Positions 1 to 10,945 are shown, counted from the stretch's first letter. The stretch: DNA of 64,000 bases from Oegoconia quadripuncta (GCA_949316235.1 OX438750.1:23058112-23122111), one strand, 5' to 3'. Program-made: numbers and translations. The notes: a model not told the origin generated them from the letters alone.

Positions 1-959
1 AAAAGTTAAGAATTATCGGACCAGTTGCCACTTTCACTAATTCGCTCTTTTCCTAGACTCGGTCACTTTTATTCACATTTTCGTAGCATCTGTAACGAAT
101 ATGGAAGCCACGAATGTCACAAGGACACCAAATAATGCCGCACGTATAATATTAGTGGCCCTGAATCCAAAAAACTTGGGCGTCAGAAATAGCTAACAGG
201 CTACAAGGGTAGGTTTTAGATCATAAGGATTTTTGAGGTAATGGTATGCCTGACCAAGTCAAACGGTGTGAAATTAAGAAAGTCAAATCTTTATTACACA
301 ATAGGCAAAGTTTACTAAATTAGAGCAGCTGCCTACCCGTATTACACCTATTGTCCCCCATATTCGCTAACCACCGTATTAATAGTCTACACAATGCGAC
401 AAATCTGGACACAATAGTGGAGTGTATCAATTAGTACCTTGGCCGTGAGCCAGGGGGATTATCTGACAAGTTATAAAAGCTGACCAACGACGTATAAAGA
501 ACTTGTAAGAGGGAGTTAAATAAAAATTCTGAGATCCAACCACAATGGTAAATGTGAGATTAGTGTAGAACCACAGTGAAATGAAATTGAGATCGAATAA
601 AACTTCATATTTATTCAGGAAACACGCAGTACAAATTAAAATAGATAAAAGAACTACTATAGATATAGCGGCGACTAAAAGTGTTTCCATCGATAGTAAA
701 TACAGAGAAACTAATAGAGAAGTAACTACACAGAAATTACGTAATTATTAAGTAGCAGACCGACTCACAATTGGAATCGATAACTATAGAGATTTGGTAC
801 TCAAATTATGATACGAACAACCACACCGTTTTATTAATAAATTTGAAGACTCGGGAACGAAATCGTAGTAAAAAATCTCAGTAATATGAGAGTAGAACAG
901 AACATAGAAAAATAATATATCCCACGTATTTGTGTGATGCGACTTTAATACATTTTTTT
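1..959. other. AT-rich non-coding stretch, nothing recognised
   Basis: Stop codons are dense in all frames and I see no repeat family used elsewhere in the window. A minus-strand open frame at 427-690 (87 codons) is strongly hydrophobic, but it has T-rich codons, no flanking splice signals and no recognisable family, so I treat it as chance. If the gene model below is right, this is intron 2 of the phosphodiesterase gene. Confidence 0.5.
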
Positions 960-1080
960 TTTATATGAGAGGGCGGCAAACGAGCATGCGGGTCACCTGA
1001 TGGAAAGCAATCACCGCCGCCCATGGACACCCGCAACACCAAAAGGGTCACAGATGCGTTGCTGCTGCATAACATTAAAA
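960..1080. repeat. Dispersed lepidopteran-type repeat fragment
   Basis: After a T-rich run comes a block with gggcggcaaacgagcatgcg, gtcacctgatggaaagcaa and cgcccatggacacccgcaac. This phrase order recurs through moth and butterfly genomes as the end of a dispersed repeat. The recognition is from memory, there is one copy here, and the element class is not assigned. The minus open frame running through it (878-1102) is a by-product. Confidence 0.5.
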
Positions 1081-1470
1081 CTGTGCCAATAGGTAAAACC
1101 AATAATGTTCATAGGCCTATTACCGAGCAAACTGGCAAATAACCAACAACAAACGTTATTTTGATACTAATTATTAAACAGATCACGTATAATGCAGCCG
1201 TGTTTATTATACAAACTACCCTTAACTTCATGCTCATGGCGAGCCAGAACAATATCCAATTTACTCTTGTCCAAAGGTTTATTGACAGGATTAAATTGGA
1301 TATTGTTATCTACTAACATCGCGTCGCGCGCATCATAATTAAAAGTGTTTTGCACGCGCTGAATATAAAGTTGCATATTTTGTATGAAATTATTTATTAC
1401 GATCACACGTGCATACTCCTGTATAGCATTAGGAATTAGTAAATCAATAAATATACGACTGACAAAGACA

Positions 1471-1575
1471 GGAGCAGAGTGGATAGGCATCTACTGGGAT
1501 CGCGTGCTTCATCTTCGACCACATCGTCACTTTCCATCAGGTGAGATTGTGGTGAAACGCGTATCCAGTTAATCA
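1471..1575 (+). mobile_element. LINE 3' fragment (AWNSLPASVFP family)
   Basis: The block ggataggcatctactgggat...cttcatcttcgaccacatcg...gtgagattgtggtgaaacgc is shared with 53750-53850 and, inverted, with 56040-56195 and 57300-57515. In the longest copy it is the last part of a reverse-transcriptase frame plus the 3' tail, so this is a 5'-truncated LINE end. Confidence 0.65.
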
Positions 1576-1935
1576 TAAAAAGGACCCACAAACTCCAGTT
1601 TTTCTCATTCCACCTTTGTTTTTACTTGAGTGATTCTAAGTGTGTGTAAAACATATGTTTAGCGGGCCTATTTTACAAACTTTCATCATTCCGTTCAACA
1701 AAATTTTCTATGCCAAAAGTTCTTGACTATTGCCAGAAAAATCTTAGTAGCGGCTGGTCCGTAGGCGAATAAACTGTACGAGCAGATGGAAAACTTTCTA
1801 GATAATGAAGGAAAGAAGCTTAAACTTGACTGGTCCCAATTTTTTACGCCACCTAAAGTTTTCAAGGTAAACACACGGTATTTAATTATCGGTACGTCCC
1901 AAAAACTTTTTTGTTATACTTGTATATATACTTTA

Positions 1936-2244
1936 CTAGCTGTCCGCCCGCGGCTTCGCCTGCGTGGAATAACTTTATCGCGGAAATTTCTTTATCCCGC
2001 GGGAACTACTCACTTTATCGGGACAAAAAATATCATATGTCTCAATCCGGGGTATATTCTATCTATAGCTTTAAAAATGTAAAATCTGACTATTTTAAGT
2101 GTACCCTGTGTACCTACAAAATAAAGCATTTTTGATTTGATTTGATATGTACCGAATTTTATCCAAATCCGTTCATCCGCTTCTCCGTGATTGACCAACA
2201 AACATACAAACATCCAAACTTTCACATTTATAATATTAGTTAGA
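1936..2244 (-). mobile_element. Non-autonomous Helitron-like element, interrupted
   Basis: Read on the minus strand it starts TCTAACTAATATTATAAATG and ends in a GC-rich hairpin region (gcgaagccgcgggcgg) followed by CTAG, lying between host A and T. TC start, CTAG end, hairpin and A/T target are Helitron hallmarks. The same ends occur at 22449-22669 and 46005-46399. An 80-base LINE tail at 2066-2145 is inserted inside it. No Rep/helicase frame is present. Confidence 0.75.
2066..2145 (+). mobile_element. CR1/Jockey-like LINE 3' tail inserted in the Helitron
   Basis: The text taaaatctgactatttta then taccctgtgtacctacaaaa and aataaagcatttttgatttg matches the 3' UTR of the LINE at 9738-10221. The tttga repeats form the usual short tail. 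The Helitron sequence resumes on both sides (attctatct / atgtaccgaatt), so the LINE tail is the younger insertion. Confidence 0.65.
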
Positions 2245-2245
2245 T

Positions 2246-3410
2246 AACAGTTCGTTATTTTTGTTACTTTTTGTGATCTGTCCTAAAGAATGAAAGACAA
2301 ATCGGTTGTTGCTTTCGTTTGACATTTTAAGTCTCTAATTAATAGTAGGTAGTCTATTTTCTTTTATTTGAAAATTTCTAGAGACGTCAGTTCTATTGAG
2401 AGTCCAGTTTATTATTATGCATTATTGGTATGCCTATGACTCCCAACTTAATTAAGACCATTATTTATATATTCATTATTTAACATATTGTTTATTCTGT
2501 CATTAATTACAATCTTCTTCCCATAGTTCAAACCATTGGATTTTCTTACTTCCTCTTAAAGTCAATATCACTTTCGTCTAATATTCATTTCCGCTATCTA
2601 TTAACAAAGGTATTTTTAACTATTTATGATTGTCACTTAATTTTTAGATTTAAAACTTAATAACAAAAGCTATAGAAAGGTTCAACTTTTACAGCACCTA
2701 TACACCAGTATTCAAGAGCCGACTTCTTACATACCGTGAAAATTAATAGCGTGGTAGAAATAAGGACATCTAAATACATGTAGAGATTGTTTTCGACACA
2801 TGGTAACACTGCCAAAATGAACCAATTACGTTAGATATTTTGTGAGAGACAAGGACAAGCCGCCTAATCTATCTCGGCTTCAGTACCACAGAAGGTATTT
2901 GAGGGTAGGAAGATTGATGTGGACAAGGGATGGAAGCGAACAGTCGTGATAAGGCGAATTTATCGATGTTTGAATAACGAGCGGTGATAATTTTATGCAT
3001 CTATTTGCATGTATGTATTTGCATAAGAGGTGAAAGATCAAAAGTGGAGGTGACATTTAAATTTGCACATAAGTGCCATAAACAAACAAAGCTTGAGGAT
3101 TATCTCATATCTGTCTTTAGAAGAATTATTTATTTGATAGAATAAAATGCGATTAGGCGAGAGATCCTATTAACCAAATAAATAAGCAGCTCTCATGTGT
3201 AAAATACTAATCGTACCTAACTACTAATAACTGGTATGTTGGCATATCGATACTTATCAAAATGTGATGTAAAACTTCTTAACCACTCAGACTGTATCCA
3301 TTAGGCATTTTTTGTAAAAAGTATGTTCAGGCAACATTTTTAAGTCTAACCTCAATTTTACAGATTGGCGGGGTGGTCAAAGATGAAACAAGCATTCCTA
3401 ATTACTGCCT
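2246..3410. other. Non-coding, nothing recognised
   Basis: AT-rich, without an open frame of note and without similarity to other repeats in the window. Confidence 0.5.
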
Positions 3411-3672
3411 CATCAACATCTTATCATAGGGCGTCCACTGCTGAACACATATGCCTCGCTCTACGGATCTATGGAAATCTATGGATTTCCAGAGCGACCG
3501 GTTGGAAACGGCCTACATTCATCGACTTTCAGCGACGTCATACGTCCATCTGTTGGTGAACGTCCCACGCTGCGCTTGTCAGTACAGTTCAATGCCTCAC
3601 GGTCATCAGTTTTTCGAGCTATGTGCCCTGCCCATTACCACTTGAACTCAATGCTGCTGATGGGGACAGAAT
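3411..3672 (-). mobile_element. RTE-like LINE 3' end, truncated and decayed
   Basis: On the plus strand: gggcgtccactgctgaacac ... gtgaacgtcccacgctgcgc ... gagctatgtgccctgcccat. These blocks recur at 7705-8310 and 53486-54296. On the minus strand they are the C-terminal end of an RTE-type reverse-transcriptase protein (the RPxxRWxDD...WxR region). This copy has lost the reading frame. Confidence 0.6.
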
Positions 3673-5059
3673 GACATATGTAGTTAGAGTAGCGGAGAAG
3701 GCTGGTTGAGGTCGGAGTTACTTCTAATTCACATACAAATGTTGGTCAAAAAGTAGCCAGAGAAATCTCTTGCAACTTTACAAGTGGTTAGAAAAGAGAT
3801 GTGTTTTGATGGATATTATCCGAAATAAGTCTGGTTATGATGAACCCTTGAAAGTTTACCTGACGGGTGTGGTAGCTCCGGAGCCGGATCCGGCTCTCGA
3901 TGGGGACGCGAGCTCGGCACTAGGTGGAGTCGCGTGAGATACCAGCCAAGCGTCCACAACTTGCCGAGTCGCTTTCCTGTCAACAAATGAAGAATTAGTA
4001 ATGTTATACGATATGAAGCACGATTACCGAAGTCCTTAGATGATCACTAAAGGCATTTTCACAAGAGTTTTCTCGTGTCGGAGTCGATCAAGTTTGTTTT
4101 CAATAGTGACCTGTGTGTGAAGTGCGAGTTTTGTCTGGTTTTTAACTTTACCGTCGCGTTCGCGTTTACGCAAAAAGTATCTATGAAAAAAATCGTTTTG
4201 CAAACTATCCGCTAGAGGCGCTGCACATTTCCTCATAAAAATCGTCACGTAAACGTGAACTCGGTAGTAAAGTTAAGTCGAAACAAAACTCACACTCCGC
4301 CCTCCGTACAGGGGTGACTTGAAAAACTGACAGACAAGTGATCACTAGTTTGTTAAACCTTCTGTGTTCTTCGACATTCTTGCTTTATTCTAACTTAAAC
4401 AAAGTTTTATGGTCATGAACGGCGGAAACCACATCCTATCAGTCGGCCCATCAATTCGTTTGCACCTTATTTATAGGATATTTATGTTTTATGAAGTACA
4501 ATAAAGCGTTTACAAATAAACGAGGTTATGTAATTTTTGTTAGGTGTATAGGTACCTATCATTTACCTGGCTATTAACTAATGAGCTCTGAAGCAAAAAA
4601 TAATTAAACGGAAAACATAATCACATCATCAATACTTCAAGTCTCAACGAACCAACCAACCCAACTATGTTAAATATTTTATTGTAACAAACTCAACGTA
4701 AAGAATATTTATATTATACAAAAAGAAACAAACATTCATTATATTTAGACAGGTGTGAGTGAACAAGTTGAGACCTTGTTTTTCTGTTTTTACAGAATAA
4801 AATGTCCGTAACAGAAATTTCATTAAAACGTAAGGAAACATATAACGAAAGTCTTTAGGCTAATGTTTTTGAATACCTTAATTCAATGTGATCATTTTTA
4901 AAATTGTGGTAATATTAAGAAATTAATTTAGATATACAGAAATATTTCGACTTTGACAGCGTTATTGCCTACATAGAGAACACGCACGATCATTTTATGG
5001 GTTTTTTTTGGCAGGTAATATTCGCCAGCATCATAAAACAAGAATAAATTTGTTTTTAA
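3673..5059. other. Non-coding with one short GC-rich patch
   Basis: A GC-rich patch at about 3855-3965 contains the 16-base perfect palindrome gagccggatccggctc (3881-3896). I cannot assign it to a gene or element. The rest is AT-rich with no supported feature. Confidence 0.45.
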
Positions 5060-5545
5060 ACGACTTCAAAAAAGAAGAAGGCTATCAATTCGGTTATATA
5101 TTTTTTTAAATGTTTGTTACCTCAGAACTCCGTCATTTATAAACCGATTTGGATTTTTATTTGAAAGGATATATATTTCCAGATTGGTCCCATTTTTATC
5201 AAAATCCAGTTCTGATGATAGGTTTCATGAGGAATTGAGGGAACTCCTCGAGTATTATAGGCACACATATAGCGATTTAGGCATTCTCGGCAATAAGTCG
5301 AGCATTTGTATTCAGAAAGTATCATTAACCGATCGGAAAAATAGGAGGTTCACAATTCATCTGAATTTTTTCAATGTTTTTGTTGTTGCACGATATCTTC
5401 GTCAATAGTTAACTGATTTTAGTGGTTACTTTTTTGTTTGATAACATTAACCGCCATACTGGTCCAATATAAATTTGGTTAACATCTGATCATGCACTTC
5501 GGAGAGTATGGAACTTAAAGAAGCCATTTTTGTTTTGCCAATTTT
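5060..5545 (+). repeat. Dispersed repeat F (cggttgttttgccaattttt type)
   Basis: It starts acgacttcaaaaaagaagaa and ends with a block like catgcacttcggagagtatg then ttttgccaattttggtggtt. Its 3' part recurs at 32440-32612 and 40070-40228. Short open frames within it (5137-5325 minus, 5184-5408 plus) look incidental. It has no tRNA head, TIRs or RT motif, so the class is unknown. Confidence 0.55.
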
Positions 5546-6204
5546 GGTGGTTCAATTATATTTATTATATTTACAGCAGTGCATTTTATTACGGCATATA
5601 AAGACAGCAGACATAGAGAAAGATGCAAAGTATCAAGCCTCTCAGAGAGATAGGAGGTATCAATTTGTTCATACCCATTTAACTTATCTCTATTAATGAT
5701 AACACTAATATAAATTATATATCGAATTAAATCTATTCATAACATTCCAAAACTAGAAAATTGCATTCGCGCATTTAGGTACGTCGGACGTCAGCTAAAC
5801 ATTCCAATTCCTACACTGAGATGTGGAAATTGTTCAATTCCAGCTGCACTGCGATGATATCCGAACAAATCCCGCCTTTTCTGGCTTAGCTCCGTATCCA
5901 CTTAACCTCCAAAGCGAGAAGAAATTGCGAAAAGTATATCAAGCAGTTTATTTGAAGTCATATTTTTGAGTAACAATGTTTTCTTTGAATAAAAATTATT
6001 CTTCAATTTGCAATGTGCAATTTCTGTAATATTTTCTTCAATAGAAATGAAGGTTAGAACATTAATTACTTGGCCATCACTTTTGCAAATTTAAGAAATG
6101 AGTCCTAGTTATATTCTCAGTATTAAGTCTACTTAATTTTGTTTGGAGCGCTCTTCTTCGAACGACACAATATAATTGATAATAATAATACTTTTTTTGT
6201 ATGC
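5546..6204. other. Non-coding, nothing recognised
   Basis: No repeat from the other families and no credible exon. A short plus open frame at 5508-5696 is a continuation of the repeat F end. Confidence 0.45.
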
Positions 6205-6430
6205 ACTACGGGTTACCACTTGACCTCAATCACACCTGATGTGAAGGGATGATGAGGCCGAAGGTGGAAGCGTACTGGCCCGCAAACCCCATCTTATTTG
6301 GGGAACTGGCTATCTTATCTTTGACAACCGGTCCACAACAATGCTATTAACAATGCTGTTTGGCGGCAGATTTAGATAAGATGGTGGTAGCTAGCCACGC
6401 AGACATGTAAAATGCCCTACCACCAACCAA
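6205..6430 (-). mobile_element. SINE-1 copy (3' part, long variant)
   Basis: Reads cttgacctcaatcacacctg ... ggaagcgtactgg ... ggaactggctatcttatc ... acaatgctgtttggcggc. This is the reverse complement of the body of the SINE-1 copies at 14188-14405 and 39795-40020, plus an extra module (agatttagataagatggtgg) also seen inverted at 47640-47665. No tRNA-like head is preserved. Confidence 0.65.
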
Positions 6431-6509
6431 ACATATACTCCGTAAGTTTAGGTAGGTATAGGTTTTTATAGACATAGTTTCTGTAATAATATTTATACTC
6501 CGTCAATAA

Positions 6510-6640
6510 CAAAACATGCTTCGTCCGCGTGGAATCAGTTCATCGTCCCGCAAGATGTATTTGAGATTTCGGGATAAAAAGTACCCTTTATGTTAATCCA
6601 GGAAATAATCCATCTCTGTATCAAACATCCAAATGCGAAA
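6510..6640 (-). mobile_element. Degenerate Helitron-like fragment
   Basis: Words such as cttcgtccgcgtggaatcag, cccgcaagatg and gggataaaaagtaccctt follow the order of the 3' half of lepidopteran Helitron-like elements in minus orientation. The CTAG end and hairpin are not intact. Confidence 0.4.
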
Positions 6641-7365
6641 AGCGAAGGCCCACGCGCCACTGTTCGCGTTGATAAAGAGATGCATTTTTAGATCATATTA
6701 TAGACAGGCCCCATAGGGATGGACTGGTTAGGGCATCAATTAGCCTTAATACGCCACTGCCCATAGACATTGCTGGTCATACTAATAAAACCTTTGTTCC
6801 ACAATACCGTGACAATTAAGAACTAAATAGAGACGTTTTAAGGCACGCAATAGTAAGACAATTACGACAACTGTATAATGAATGTATTGTACCGACATGT
6901 ACTAGTATATACCGCCTTGAGGCACCGGTTTCCGCATGTCAATAATTTAGATTAAGTATGATTAAAGAACGATTCGATATTGAAAATTACAGATATAGAA
7001 TTTTTACATTGTTTTTTTTTTGTACAATAATGATTACGGTAGAATCACAATAACACATCAAACTCGTACACTTTCTCTAATTCAGACCCTGACATTGACC
7101 CACTGCGCACTGAGGTGTAAAAAAATGTACCGAGCTGATTGTTCTTTTATGTCGAAAAAAGTAAAATTTAAAAAACTCACGACAAACGATGTGATAGAAA
7201 ACAAGCATGCTTTATATTCTACACTTTGTATACGTAAAATTGATGTCCAGCAGCTTATCTCTAAAAGTATTGTTTAGATTATAAAAAAAATGTTAAATGT
7301 TACCAGGTTGCATTACCTTGAATAGATTTGTTTTGCGGTTTTGGTACGACAACAGACGAAAAACG
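6641..7365. other. Non-coding, nothing recognised
   Basis: An 85-codon plus frame at 7020-7277 has no recognisable domain and K/T-rich composition typical of chance frames in AT-rich DNA. Confidence 0.45.
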
Positions 7366-7460
7366 AAGACGGGTGCTGTGTGAGCGCGTGTTTGTGTATG
7401 CGTGCGCGCGTGTTTGTGTTCGTGAGCGTGTGTGCGTCCGTGAACGCGCGTGTGTCCATT
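7366..7460. repeat. Alternating purine-pyrimidine (GT/GC) tract
   Basis: An imperfect run of gtgtg, gcgcg and tgcgtgcgcgcgtg units. The alternation is of the Z-DNA-prone kind. The minus open frame over it (HTRAHTQ-like repeats, 7293-7475) is an artefact of the simple sequence. Confidence 0.75.
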
Positions 7461-7472
7461 CGTTATGTATCT

Positions 7473-7605
7473 CACTAACGCGTAGCCCGATTTGAGTGCA
7501 GTTACTTATATATTTAAGGCTAAACTAGGAGACAGCTTATTAGCCATGTTTGATGAAAATGGTTAAGGAGTTTCGAAGATATTTAGCTTTAAACGCAGTA
7601 GTTTG
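7473..7605 (+). repeat. Dispersed repeat L, copy 1
   Basis: Shares acgcgt...ccgatttgagtgc, ggctaaactaggagacagct, and a tail like ggttaaggagtttcgaagat with 28917-29037. The two copies keep order and spacing. Class unknown. Confidence 0.6.
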
Positions 7606-7704
7606 GTGTTTTTATAATTATTACTATTAATTGGTATGCAATATAAATGAATCGTCGAGGTTGTATGTGATTGATTAAGAGTACATTAAAACTGCAGTAA
7701 AACA

Positions 7705-8310
7705 ACTTATCATCATCAGCATGTCAGCCACAGGACGTCCACTGCTGAACATAATTTTACGCGACTGTTATAAGGTGGTGTGTCCACCTTGTAAGTCGAT
7801 GTTTTGCGCTGCGCTTGCAGGTGCGTGGTGCTCCACTCAAGCACTTTAATGCCCCACCGGCCATCAGTTCTTCGAGCAATGTGCGCTGCTCACTGCCACT
7901 TCAACTTGCTAATCCGCAGGGCTATGTCAGTGACCTTCGTTCGCCTACGCCTAGGCCTCCCCCATAGAATTCCAGAATGAACGTTTGGAAGCAGCCTTCC
8001 CGCGACTATGTCATCCGTCCACCTTGTGAGTGGACATCCTGTATGCTGCGCTTGCCGATGCGTGGTCTCCCCATGACCCACCAGCCTGATGGCTTCTTCG
8101 AGTTATGTGCTCTGCCCACGATCACTAATCCGCTGGTCTATGCCCGTGACCTTCGTTCGCCTACGGCTTCAATCCTAATTCGATCACGTAGTGAAACACC
8201 GAGCAGCCTTCTCCTAGCCATGGCTCGTTGCGTGACTAGGAGCTTTCTTATGAGGCCCATAGTGAGTGACTACGTTTCAGTGCCGTAAGTCATCCATCAC
8301 TGGTAACACA
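7705..8310 (-). mobile_element. RTE-like LINE 3' end with internal duplication
   Basis: Minus-strand frames give fragments such as GRPRRRRTKVTDIALRISKLKWQ (split by stops elsewhere), typical of the C-terminal region of RTE-clade proteins in Lepidoptera. The module from gcgactg to ttcgcctacg is present twice, at about 7765-7950 and 8003-8165, with a cctaggcctcccc joint between. Stops and shifts in every frame make it dead. Confidence 0.65.
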
Positions 8311-9180
8311 AAACAATTTATACGGAACCCTAATTACGAGTCCCCAACCCGCACTCCATCGGTTTTCGGCTGAACAAGTCATGTGGTCACCAGCATCCAA
8401 CGTCATAAAGTAAATTATTTGACCCCCAAGTTGACAAGCCTTTAAAGGCTTGTATATTGGACATAACTTGCGACTGTGCCCGGTGGTTTGTTGCGGTGTG
8501 TCGTTTCCTTATTACATTCATTATGTTTACACACACTTGTACTGTCGGAAATTGCATGTGCAGTATTAACTACAATTAAATATTACGATTATTGTAGTAC
8601 CTATAAGTAACATCCTCATCCCTCTTATGGCGGTTTTATAATAACACTGGCTTCCGGATGTGGCTCCGCCCACATGAGTTTACCGCCCCGCAGAAATTAT
8701 ATTTGAATTTTACTGTGTGCAGAATATTATTAAGTGGTCTATCTATGTGCTGAGTTTTATCGAAATCTGCTCCGGAGTTCTGTAGCTATCCCACTTACAG
8801 ACCCTTCGGCAGTCCCTGGCATTCTCTTTAAAAATAATTTTTTGGTTGAATTTTAGTTTGAATTCGGTTATCATATCACAGTGCGCACAAAATACAAAAG
8901 GGCAGTTTAGAAAGCCTTATTTTGGCTAAATAATTTGTGTCACCCTCATGATACACTTGATATTGGCAGAATTCGAAGAGATGCCAAAACCAAACCAAAT
9001 TGTAATGTGGTCAACTGTATAAATTGAGGAAGGTTATAATTTTTTTACTGGGTACACTGTTAATCTCGTAAGATCGACCCTTATTTGAGCGACCCACAGT
9101 TGAGACTGATGTCCTTCGAAATAACCAGTATATATATATACTCTCGTCAGTCTCAGCACATAAAGGGAGTAGTGTTGCCA
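8311..9180. other. Non-coding with a possible decayed Helitron end
   Basis: At about 8645-8690 actggcttccggatgtggct followed by ccgcccacatgag vaguely resembles an inverted Helitron 3' end, but it is too decayed to call. The rest shows nothing. Confidence 0.35.
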
Positions 9181-9737
9181 CTATCAATAGCATTTCGATA
9201 GCCTATCGATAGTTTAAGCAAAAACAATAGTATCGATAGTTTTCGATATAATATCAATCTCTCTTTTAGTGCAATACTATCGGCAAACAACCAATACTAA
9301 CAATAGTTCCGATCCCTGACGGCGAATAAACTATCGACAGTATCGATAGTATTGCTTTTCAATATTAAATAAACTATTGATACTACCGATAGTTTGGACA
9401 AGCGATTGTTACTTTTATTTCAATAGCATCGATTGCATTTACGCTGGCAGGGGGGTAGAACAGAAGTTAGTATCAATAACTCTAATAAGTTCATGCGTGT
9501 ATTTTTGAAAGGGGTAGATCGAAAAAAGTCTAAGAAGTGTTTTAAAGTATTGAATTAAATAATTCACTATCGATTGTACAAAACTATCGATATTTCGTAA
9601 CTTTCGGGAACATACTATCGATAGTTTATGCAATATTAGATAGTAATACTATGGATACTATTGATAGTATTGCTGCTTACCGATAGTATTGCACTAACTA
9701 AGAGAATCTAATATATGTCAAAAAAAATATAACATCA

Positions 9738-10221
9738 TTTAGGAAAAATAATGATAAACATGATGTCAATACAAGAAATAAAGATAAACTTGCAGGTCAC
9801 ATAAGTCGCCTCCACAAAGTCAGTAATTCATTCAAAGGGTTATGTATATGCTTTTTCAATAAAGTTCCTGTTGATATACAAAATCTTCCTTTCAATAAAT
9901 TTAAAGATACTATAAAACAAAAACTTGTTAAGAAAGCATACTATAAAATATCAGATTATTTAAATGATAAACAATCATGGACATAACCAGCCCGTTCGCA
10001 TAACCAGGCTATTTCTCAATTAATAATGAAATATTATAATATAAAATAATATTTTTGTAATATAAAAACCTTTTTTTAAAAGAGCGACCTCTCGGGGTTC
10101 TTGCTTGTTCTTCTCAGGGGAAAATTGCCTTTTGAACAAGCAGTAGCTTTAAAAATGTAAAATCTGACTATTTTAACCGTACCCTGTGTACCTACAAAAT
10201 AAAGCACTTTTTTATTTTTTT
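9738..10221 (+). mobile_element. CR1/Jockey-like LINE, 3' end with ORF end and 3' UTR
   Basis: The 5'-truncated copy holds the last codons of the reverse-transcriptase ORF (to TAA at 9984-9986), then a UTR with agagcgacctctcggggttc and taccctgtgtacctacaaaa, and a final aataaagc before a T-rich tail. The same UTR is found at 2066-2145, 38425-38822 and 49622-49870. It interrupts the ATCGAT cluster. Confidence 0.75.
9762..9986 (+). pseudogene. C-terminal end of LINE reverse transcriptase ORF
   Basis: About 74 codons are open to TAA. Recognisable text includes DKLAGHISRLHKVSNSFKG and NKFKDTIKQKLVKKAYYKI, the end pattern of CR1/Jockey-type RT proteins common in moths (N-K-x-P-x-D, NKFK, YYKIxDYL). 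The catalytic FADD box lies upstream and is absent, so this is a 5'-truncated remnant. The 38425-38822 copy carries the same region with an in-frame stop. Confidence 0.7.
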
Positions 10222-10450
10222 GAGATAGATACTATCGATAGTATATGCATACTATCGAAACTATTGATAGGGGGCCGTCCATATATTACGTCATTCTAAA
10301 TAAGGGGGGGGTCTGCGGATGACGGTAAATGATAGATGGGGGGGGGGGGGGGGGTGTTTTGACGTCATTCTTATTTATAGTTTATTTTTCACATACAAAA
10401 AGATTATTTCTAAAAAGAAATTTCTTCCAGCACACCTAGGTGTGCGGGCG

Positions 10451-10494
10451 GGCGGGCAGCTAGTATTTTACTAGTAAAATACTAGCTGCCCGCC
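10451..10494. repeat. Perfect 44-base palindrome made of two Helitron termini
   Basis: The left arm ggcgggcagctagtatttta plus ct is followed without a loop by its exact complement. Both halves contain the Helitron end CTAG (10460-10463 on plus, 10482-10485 on minus), so two 3' termini face each other. Confidence 0.85.
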
Positions 10495-10620
10495 CCGGCT
10501 TCGCCCGTGGTACTTACATGTATTATACATATAAACCTTCTTTAAGAATCAGATATTACCCGTGATCCAGAATTTAAAAGAATGGGTGAAAACTCCGTGG
10601 GAGTTATCCAAAGAAAAGTA
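10482..10620 (-). mobile_element. Helitron-like element, second subfamily
   Basis: Begins (minus 3' end) ctagctgcccgccccggctt then cgcccgtgg, followed by catataaaccttctttaaga and a tail near ttatccaaagaaaagtaaaa. This word order matches another common lepidopteran Helitron subfamily. The 5' boundary is uncertain. Confidence 0.55.
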
Positions 10621-10945
10621 AAAAATAAGTAGTTATATTATATCAATGATTATTGCCAAAGTAAAAATAATAAAAGGTGATTCTATAACCAAGTGTTTTA
10701 ATCATATAATACCCTATTTTTCTCAAATCTGCAATGTTTTATTTTGTCAAACTAGTAATGACGTCAATTTTGGGAGAAGGGGGAGGGGGTCATTAAGAAA
10801 TGACGATAGGATGATTACAGGGGGGGGTCTAAAATCTGAAAAAATCGATGACGTAATTTATGGACGGCCCCTAGGTCTATCGATAGTTTGGCATTTTTCG
10901 ATTAAAACAATCGATAGTAAAACTATCGATAGTTCGGCAACAGTA

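Larger units (their letters stand above)
10271..10871. mobile_element. Non-autonomous TIR DNA transposon with G-rich subtermini
   Basis: Ends are inverted: ggggccgtccatatattacg at the left and cgtaatttatggacggcccc at the right, each followed inward by tcat and G-rich blocks. The left one holds a run of 17 G (10338-10354). A 3-base tag is present on both flanks (10268-10270 and 10872-10874), a possible target duplication. Superfamily not assigned. It carries a Helitron end and a 44-base palindrome inside (10451-10494). No transposase frame. Confidence 0.7.
9185..10945. repeat. Cluster of ATCGAT / ACTATCGATAGT motifs, split by two insertions
   Basis: About a dozen ATCGAT sites, several as the 12-base palindrome actatcgatagt or close variants, lie at 9185-9700, 10226-10270 and 10846-10945. 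The gaps are a LINE (9738-10221) and a TIR element (10271-10871). An inverted repeat pairs gtgcaatactatcgg (9272-9286) with ccgatagtattgcac (9681-9695). TATCGATA is the DREF/BEAF-type site in Drosophila; whether this cluster binds anything is unknown. It may instead be the body of an old TIR element. Confidence 0.6.

Noticed and set aside
878..1102. Minus 74-codon frame with [12 protein letters not shown]
   Set aside because: Translation of a dispersed lepidopteran repeat; this text turns up wherever the repeat is read in that frame.
7293..7475. Minus frame rich in H, T, R (THAHEHKHARTHTQTR)
   Set aside because: Derived from the GT/GC alternating tract.
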